A stretch of DNA of 64,000 nt from Sanghuangporus weigelae. Taxonomy: Eukaryota; Basidiomycota; Agaricomycetes; Hymenochaetales; Hymenochaetaceae. The DNA is taken from NCBI GenBank assembly GCA_033182465.1, contig CP137325.1:1736001-1800000 (forward strand), written 5' to 3'. Below the pieces are notes generated by a model, which saw only the letters and a program-made list of their open reading frames with translations, did not search any database and had not been told where the DNA came from. The position numbers and the translations under genes were made by a program. This document shows, piece by piece, positions 58,093 to 64,000 of the stretch (the first letter of the stretch is position 1; each line of letters opens with the position of its first letter).

Positions 58093-61000
58093 ATGCCTGA
58101 AATTGTCGTTTTGTGCAAGGATATATCATCCTTCTTGCTTCCTTCAACCCAGCTCAAGACTCCGCCTACCTTCGAGGATGCAAAGGCCGATCTCTCCTCT
58201 TCGCAGCGATCTAGTGGCTCGAGCTTTTCAAGCGCTTTGAGTTCTCCACCTCCCAGCACGCCTCAGGATCGGGACCTAATGGACATATCCTCACATCGAG
58301 CGTTACCTCTTGGGAGAGCCATCCCGAAGGATATACCGATCGCCAGACCTACGGAAGAGAATCAATCTGCTTTCGAGACATCATCTAGCTACGTCTTTCG
58401 GCGTGCGAGGGAGGGACGAAAAGTGATAATCGGTCCCATGCCAGTCAAAGCATTTCTCGATGATTTTTTACCGCCCGCACCGGATGTTATACCCATGCCT
58501 AATTCTGCAGCAGCGTTCGCGGAAGTGTCTTTGAACCCTGTCGTTGAAGGAGATATCTATAAACCTTTGGTAAGTACTTGATGTGCTCGGCCATATGGAT
58601 TTTTTATTTTTTGTTTGTTTTGTAGGCTTCAGCCATCAACGAGGGCAAATGGTGCCCTAGTACTGATTTCCGAATAACTGCTGATGGTGCTGGAGTACGC
58701 GACCGCCGAAGTCTCGAGCCGAGTATCTGTGGATATTCGCATCAGGATATTCTCTCCCTGTCACAAGTCCCAGCCAATGGAAATGAGGGATGCGAACCAA
58801 ATTTGGGTCTGGCAGAAATTTTCGCTGTGGTCACAAAGGATAATGACCCATTTTGCGACCATCACTGTCACGATCGGCACAGCAAAACGATACACAAGAG
58901 CTTCTTTGCGTTCGAAAATCACAGATATCAACGTGCAGAAGATTTTGAAATCGGAAGCAGAGAGAGAGCTAATCTTGGTCGGGTTGTTTCCTGTGCGTCC
59001 GAAGTTTGTGCGCGCCAGCATCGCATATTCTGTTTCTCCATATTGTTTATCGGCACCCGGGCCCGATTTTTCCGCTGGGACCGTGCAGGGGGCATAGTCA
59101 CCTCTTCGTTTGATTACACGAAGCACTCAGAGCTGTTGTGCGAATTTCTCTGGCGCTTCCATCATGCAAATCCGGTCCAGCGCGGCTTTGATCCCACGGT
59201 GACCATCGCTTCAAGAACCGAAGAGGAGTTATTTAGGGATCTTATAAAGAAGCACGCCGCACTGCAACTGAACATCGGCGAGGATAAGACCCAGGGACTG
59301 GACGAAGCTCTCCGACACCATTACGAAAAAGGGAAGGTTTCAAAAATTGAAGTATACGAACGAGGCAGACGGATGCCGCGAGTGTTCCTTGTATCTGTTC
59401 CTTCGACATCACCGAGATCTGTAGCCGGACGATCGACTCGTGCTTATTGGGCTGTGGAACTCACAGGACCCAATGACGGTGAGGTACAATTTTTGAAAGA
59501 TGCCTGGAGAATCGAAATGGGTGGCATGAGAAACGAGGGTAATATATATTGTGAGCTGGAGGAGGGAAAGGTTGCAAATGTTTGCCATCTTGAGACCTTC
59601 GGAGATGTCCCTGACTTTGAGATGGCAGGTGGAAACAAGGAGGTATGTTTCTTGGACTTGGCTCGACGAAGATGTGTTAACAACGACATCATCTTTCGGC
59701 AGAACTTCATTTGCGAGACACTCCTTCAACGCAATACGAACAATGCTGAGATCCCTATGGAACCTGGCACAGGTAGAGTCCCAGAACAGTGCACGAGAAC
59801 AAATGAATATATCGAGGCGCCGTGGGTCTGCGAGTGCTTAAGGGAGAATCTGTGCGCACATGTCTCCAGACATATGCATTGTCGAGTGGTGTTAAAACAA
59901 GCGGGGTGCTCTCTGAGGACATTTAGGGGGTCCCGAGAATTATTCGATGGTGCTAGAGATGCTCTTGAAGGTTTTATCCCTCCATTTGATTGTGTCGGTA
60001 CCTACTAATCATCGTTCGTAGCGCTTGATTCTGCATCCGAGCAATGTGGGAGGATCCACCGTGATGTTAGTCTAGATAACATCATTCTTTTTCGATCCGT
60101 AGCCTCGGAACCTAGAAGAGGATTACTAGTTGATTGGGAATTCTCTACGTTAGTTGATGAGACGGGGAAAGCTGTGGATGACCTGCGATGTGTAAGTTAC
60201 TTGGTTTCTCAGTGAAAGAAGAAACTTACTCCTTTTTCCAGGGGACTTGGGCCTTCATGTCAGCGCGAGCCCTGCGTTCTAGGCGGGACTTTCGGCATAT
60301 CATAGAGGACGACATGGAGTCGCTGTTTTACGTCGTTATGTACGGGTGCCTTCGCTGGTTGCCTCACAACGACGTTCCTCGTCTGGGCAAATGGATTCGT
60401 AGATTTTTCGACGAAGCCGTCGAGTATGGAGATGGCCGTGATATTGGCGGGCTGGATAAAATTATCAATCAGGCTGGCCGTGGCTCTGATTTCCGTGAAG
60501 CGTTTCAATTTCCGAACGAATTTGTCCAAGCATGGTTCGATATTGGATACGGATATCTAGCGACCAGTCATGTTCTTCGTAGGGACAGCGGCTCGGAACT
60601 GCTTTGGACAACAAGAAACTTACGACAACTGTTCAGAACTATTTGTAACGGTCTTGCTGCTCAAGAGGAGGCGGAAAACGATAGAATGAATCACAACATG
60701 CAGGGTTATCTCGCTGCAGCTGAGGATCATCACGGCATGCACACATCTTTGCTTGCTGGTGCAATTCAATTCCATGCGGCCCGCGCACAAGAACCAGTCG
60801 CTAGTAAGCAATTATTGGATGAGGCCATCTCCGGATTCGACAGTCCGATCGATACAAGACCAGAGGATCGCAGGCAACGAAGCAGGAAACGCAGACGACG
60901 CGACAGTCCAGCCGACAATGCAATTGTGCATTACGTTGGCACAAAGAGCCAGTGTCCGAAGTCAAATCGTGCAATCAAGAAACGCAAATTAAACAGCGCG

Positions 61001-61174
61001 AGGTCCACTCAGCCCGATTCTGCATTTGACAGCAGTATCGCAAGTACGTACAATCTTAGATCTAGACGAGGCAGAGGATGTTACTCTGCGTCTGATTACG
61101 GAACCAGAAGGAGTGCGCGACTTGCCTCCAAACGTAGCGAGCCCAGTTCCATGGCCACGAGGCGACACCAATAA
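58093..61174 (+). CDS. FK11: FunK1-type fungal protein kinase
   Basis: Exons 58093-58569, 58626-59642, 59703-59970, 60022-60191 and 60242-61174 (954 aa). The frame is open upstream to 57724, but ATGs at 57724-58000 lie before or within 15 bp of the E-box, so the ATG at 58093 (MPEIVVLC) is preferred. Motifs: GRKVIIGPMPVKAFLDDFLP, RARFFRWDRAGGIVTSSFDY, FLKDAWR, IHRDVSLDN, GLLVDWEFS, GTWAFMSAR, DDMESLFYVVMYGCLRWLP; tail RKRRRRDS, TYNLRSRRGR and RRSARLASKR. Catalytic residues are complete and introns canonical; predicted active. The tail resembles FK1 and FK7 most. Confidence 0.92.
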
Positions 61175-61576
61175 CATGACGTGTAAAGAGCAGTCGCTTG
61201 CTCGTCACTTTCTCAGAATGTAATCAAAGGACTAAATCACTTGCTTTTAACATAAAATGTTCCTGCCTACATGTTGTAATTGCTAGAGTATCCTCGATGT
61301 CAGACCGTTAATAACTTCCTGGTTTATGGACGCTTGCCCTGTCAGAAAAGTCGGCTAATTGCTTTTGCACAGGACAATCATCTTGCAGATCTTCCTTTAG
61401 AAGAAACTATTCGGCGCTGGTATCGAGGTTCGTAATCGACACTGTCAAGAATTGTTCAGCTGAGAGGATCAGGACGGCTCTACTTAGATGTATTGATGGC
61501 ATCCATGATGCTTGGCCAATATTAAGAGTAGGAATCAATGCTGAACGAATGAGAGGGACGTGTGGTCCAATGACTG
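61175..61576. other. FK11 3' flank, no gene seen
   Basis: Short spacer between the FK11 stop and the TIR element; nothing coding recognised. Confidence 0.4.
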
Positions 61577-61579
61577 CTA

Positions 61580-62953
61580 CTATGGTGCAAAGCGCCAAGA
61601 CCCAGCATCTCTGCCGAGGCTGTAATTTTTAGTTTTTTTATAAAATCTCTCAGATCTATCAGGAAACTAGCCAAAATACACAATTTCTCGCATTTTCGAA
61701 AAATGCCAAGACTGTTTCAAATTTCCCTGAGAAAAAAAATACGTGAAATTCAAGAAAAATATTCCTGAGTGCCAATGGTGGCTTGTGAGACTTTATTATG
61801 CCTTCCGGAAATGCAAGTTCATGCATTGTGAGTGCCAGAAGGGATTCAAGTGAAGCCAGCTGAGCTACCTTTACTTTGGGTCTTGTCTTTGTCACCAAAG
61901 ACTCTGATAAATCTGGGAATTATATGGATGGCAGCATTTGCAGTGGCAGTGGTGAAGAAATACAAATCACATCAATATGTTCCGGGCTGTGATGAAGTCC
62001 CTAGAGCCCTCCAGCAATTTAATACAGGCATTTACTGGTCCTTTGAACACCCAATACAGATCCACTCGTACACAACACCACAAACATTTAAAAAAAAATC
62101 TAATTACATATCTGAGTAGTCTGCTATGGAGGCTATATGCTGAAAAATTTTTGAGCTGTAAAATGTGCAGGAAAAATTGAATTGTGCGTGTGAAAAAGGT
62201 AGGGTAAATGTCACGAAATTAACTCCTTTGAACAGCTTGTGACATAACTGTCACACTAGCGCATGTATTCGCGAGATGAGATCCGCCCGATTACATAATA
62301 ATGTTGATAAGTCTGCCTGTCACGCTTTTCAAGTCACCTTTATTGTATGCCTTATATTAATTCATTGGATAGCTCTTTCGCCACAAAAACTAGGCTGCAT
62401 ATACTTACAGTAGTGGAGTACTAATATATCTGCTTTTGAGCCATGCTCAAAGCATGAATGAATAGCAAAATGCATCTGATTCATTGTTTCTCATTGAGTT
62501 TCACTGAAATTCAGCAGTAAATAATTTCTCTGTATTTAACGGGTCATAGTAATTTGCTGAAATTTCGCAGCATGACTCATGTGTATTATGTCCACCTATG
62601 ATAAAAATTTCAAGTTGCAAATTGGAGGTTCGAGTGAGTAAATGTAGGGTGTTCAAAGGAAGGGTACTGTTTAAAGGACCAGTAAATGCCTGTAAGTAAG
62701 AACAATTGACCATTGCTTACTAAATTTCCTTTTGGGGACAAGTTAGTCATACTTTTGCCAAGATGTTTCAATTTTTGTCTTGAAAATCTTCACCCCCACT
62801 CAAAATAAACTTTTGCTCAAAGATTAATATAATATTGGACATTCTCTATCTACTACAGGTATTTTCAGAGCGATTTATGCATTTGTGGAGGAAGACTTAA
62901 GTCGTGAAATTGTCGTGACTTGACTTGCCGCGACTTACCGCTTTGCACCATAG
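61580..62953. mobile_element. Non-autonomous TIR DNA transposon, TA target-site duplication
   Basis: The ends are inverted repeats, CTATGGTGCAAAGCG at the left and its complement at the right, flanked by TA on both sides (61578-61579 and 62954-62955). If TA is counted as part of the end, the match is 18 bp. TA duplication fits the Tc1/mariner superfamily. No transposase is visible in the 1374 bp. Inside are inverted copies of AGGCATTTACTGGTCCTTT, near 62028 (plus) and 62680 (minus), each next to a GAACACCC block, so the interior can fold back as well. Confidence 0.7.
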
Positions 62954-62955
62954 TA

Positions 62956-63531
62956 GTACTGATCCTATCTTCCTGCGAGCGTCCTCGGAGTTGGGTATCT
63001 TATATCAACGCAAAATCTGGTTGCATTGCAAAAGGTAACAAATATTGATAGGCAACATCGAAAGAACACAAGGCGAAACGTTTTTGGTCTTCGATTAAGA
63101 AAGGATCACTTCGAGCGAGGCTAATGATTTCGTACGTCATGTACGCATTTTCATACAGGGATTTTTAGAGAGAGAGATTTCCATGAGTTATGTACAATTG
63201 GACGGTCCTGCGTTACACAGAGATGACCTTTGAGCTGAATGAGGAAATCCCATAACTGCTTTTACGGAAAAGCTTTACTTCCAGGTTGAACTGGAAGCTA
63301 GGTATGGCCTGAGATTCTTGCGAGCAAAAGAGCGATCTTAGAGTAAAGATTACATTGAGGATACAGGAAGAAACATCACATAAATGCCGATGGATTCTGT
63401 TAGGGAATTTCGCTACTTATTCCTCTTTTTGTGTAAGAATGTCTACCGTTCTCCATAGACTTGTTCTAGCATTCAAAGTTTTGAAAGGTCGTGCACAGGG
63501 CCAAAGAGAAACTCGTGACAACTTTTCCAGA
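62956..63531. other. Spacer, no gene recognised
   Basis: Between the TIR element and the partial gene at the window end. Open frames here are short and lack known motifs. Confidence 0.35.
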
Positions 63532-64000
63532 GACTCGCCTTCGAAAGTTTCGGCTACCTCCATAACACCGAGGGTAAGTTGTACAGTTTACGCAAGCAAA
63601 ATGAAATGTACTGAAGTATGGCGCTGCACAAAAAAAGGACAAAAATAACCCGCAACGTCAGAGCTGGATGACTATGGAGATTCTTACCATCTTGTTCTGA
63701 GCTTTGAGGGATGATCATATCATTCGCTTCAGGTGAACCAAGCTTTAGAAAAGTTCCCATCAGCTCGCACAAATCTCATCCGACGGCCGCTGGTGTATTT
63801 GGTGAACCCCCAGTAATAGCTTACAGAGGAGGCAAATCGCCAAGGCTGTGGAGCATCGTGAATGCAACAGGGGGATTCAACTTTTCTCTTGACAATCGAT
63901 CTTCATGGCTAAAGCTCATTGATAAATTCGATGTTCCAACTCAGGCTCGTCCTTTCTATAAGCAGTACTTGGCGCATCATTCTCAGGGATTCAGATTTTC
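63532..64000 (+). CDS. Partial gene at window end, unidentified
   Basis: A CCAG acceptor near 63531 opens an exon reading RLAFESFGYLHNTEG, with a GTAAGT donor at 63574. After a 159-nt intron, an exon from 63733 reads GEPSFRKVPIS, then GEPPVIAYRGGKSPRLW, IVNATGGFNFSLDN and ARPFYKQYLAHHSQGFRF up to the window edge. The frame is open to the end and looks coding. The AYRGG...GGF spacing weakly recalls the first strand of ADP-ribosyltransferase-like folds, but this is not enough to assign a function. Upstream exons are not established. Confidence 0.4.

Noticed and set aside
61832-62119. 95-codon open frame inside the TIR element as a transposase remnant
   Set aside because: No DDE-type motif or family resemblance; likely chance frame in non-autonomous DNA.

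Overview
The window looks like a chromosome segment of an agaricomycete (mushroom-forming basidiomycete). Genes are split by many canonical introns of about 45-60 nt. There is a copia-type LTR element, and most of the window is filled by a tandem family of FunK1-type fungal protein kinases, a family known to be expanded in Agaricomycetes. The species cannot be named from the sequence.

Layout. 1-3137: broken copia LTR retrotransposon with its right LTR. 3542-4631: a 1.09-kb palindrome with two 522-bp arms and a 46-bp loop. 4969-5804 (-): spliced gene of a fungal family I cannot name, probably frameshifted. 6297-9507 (-): kinase FK1. 10285-15641 (-): decayed gene of a multicopy agaricomycete family (three in-frame TGA codons), with a Harbinger-type MITE in a 2-kb intron. 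16645-19616 (-): FK2. 19.7-22.8 kb: repeat-rich and gene-poor. 22909-25897 (+): FK3. 26837-28851 (+): FK4, a truncated copy. 29336-32360 (+): FK5. 32621-35711 (+): FK6. 36754-39811 (-): FK7. 40103-43024 (-): FK8. 43610-46462 (-) and 46614-49133 (-): a second, divergent kinase type (KB1 intact, KB2 pseudogene), with two orphan C-terminal fragments at 28848 and 35891. 49730-52336 (-): intact 16-exon ATG22-like vacuolar amino-acid effluxer, the one clear conserved gene. 53.2-54.1 kb (+): FK9, a heavily decayed kinase relic. 54606-57671 (+): FK10. 58093-61174 (+): FK11. 61580-62953: a TIR element with TA target-site duplication. 63532-64000 (+): 5' part of an unidentified gene cut by the window end.

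The FK genes share one five-exon plan. Exon 1 carries an N-terminal GPMPVKxFLDEFLPP motif. Exon 2 carries the conserved FunK1 core with the FLKDxWR lysine motif. Exon 3 is followed by exon 4, exactly 170 nt in every copy, holding the HRDxSxxN catalytic loop and the DWEFS metal-binding segment. Exon 5 carries the GTWAFM motif, the C-lobe and a basic tail (KRRRL, YNLRSR, RRSxRL) that suggests a nuclear protein. Nine of the ten FK loci with a recognisable 5' end also carry a TCAC(G/A)TGAC E-box 58-127 bp before the preferred start codon, so they are probably co-regulated. The family shows active birth and death: near-identical copies (FK4/FK6), truncations, relics, and copies with altered catalytic residues (FK10 HRN, FK3 RRD, FK5 DWASS).
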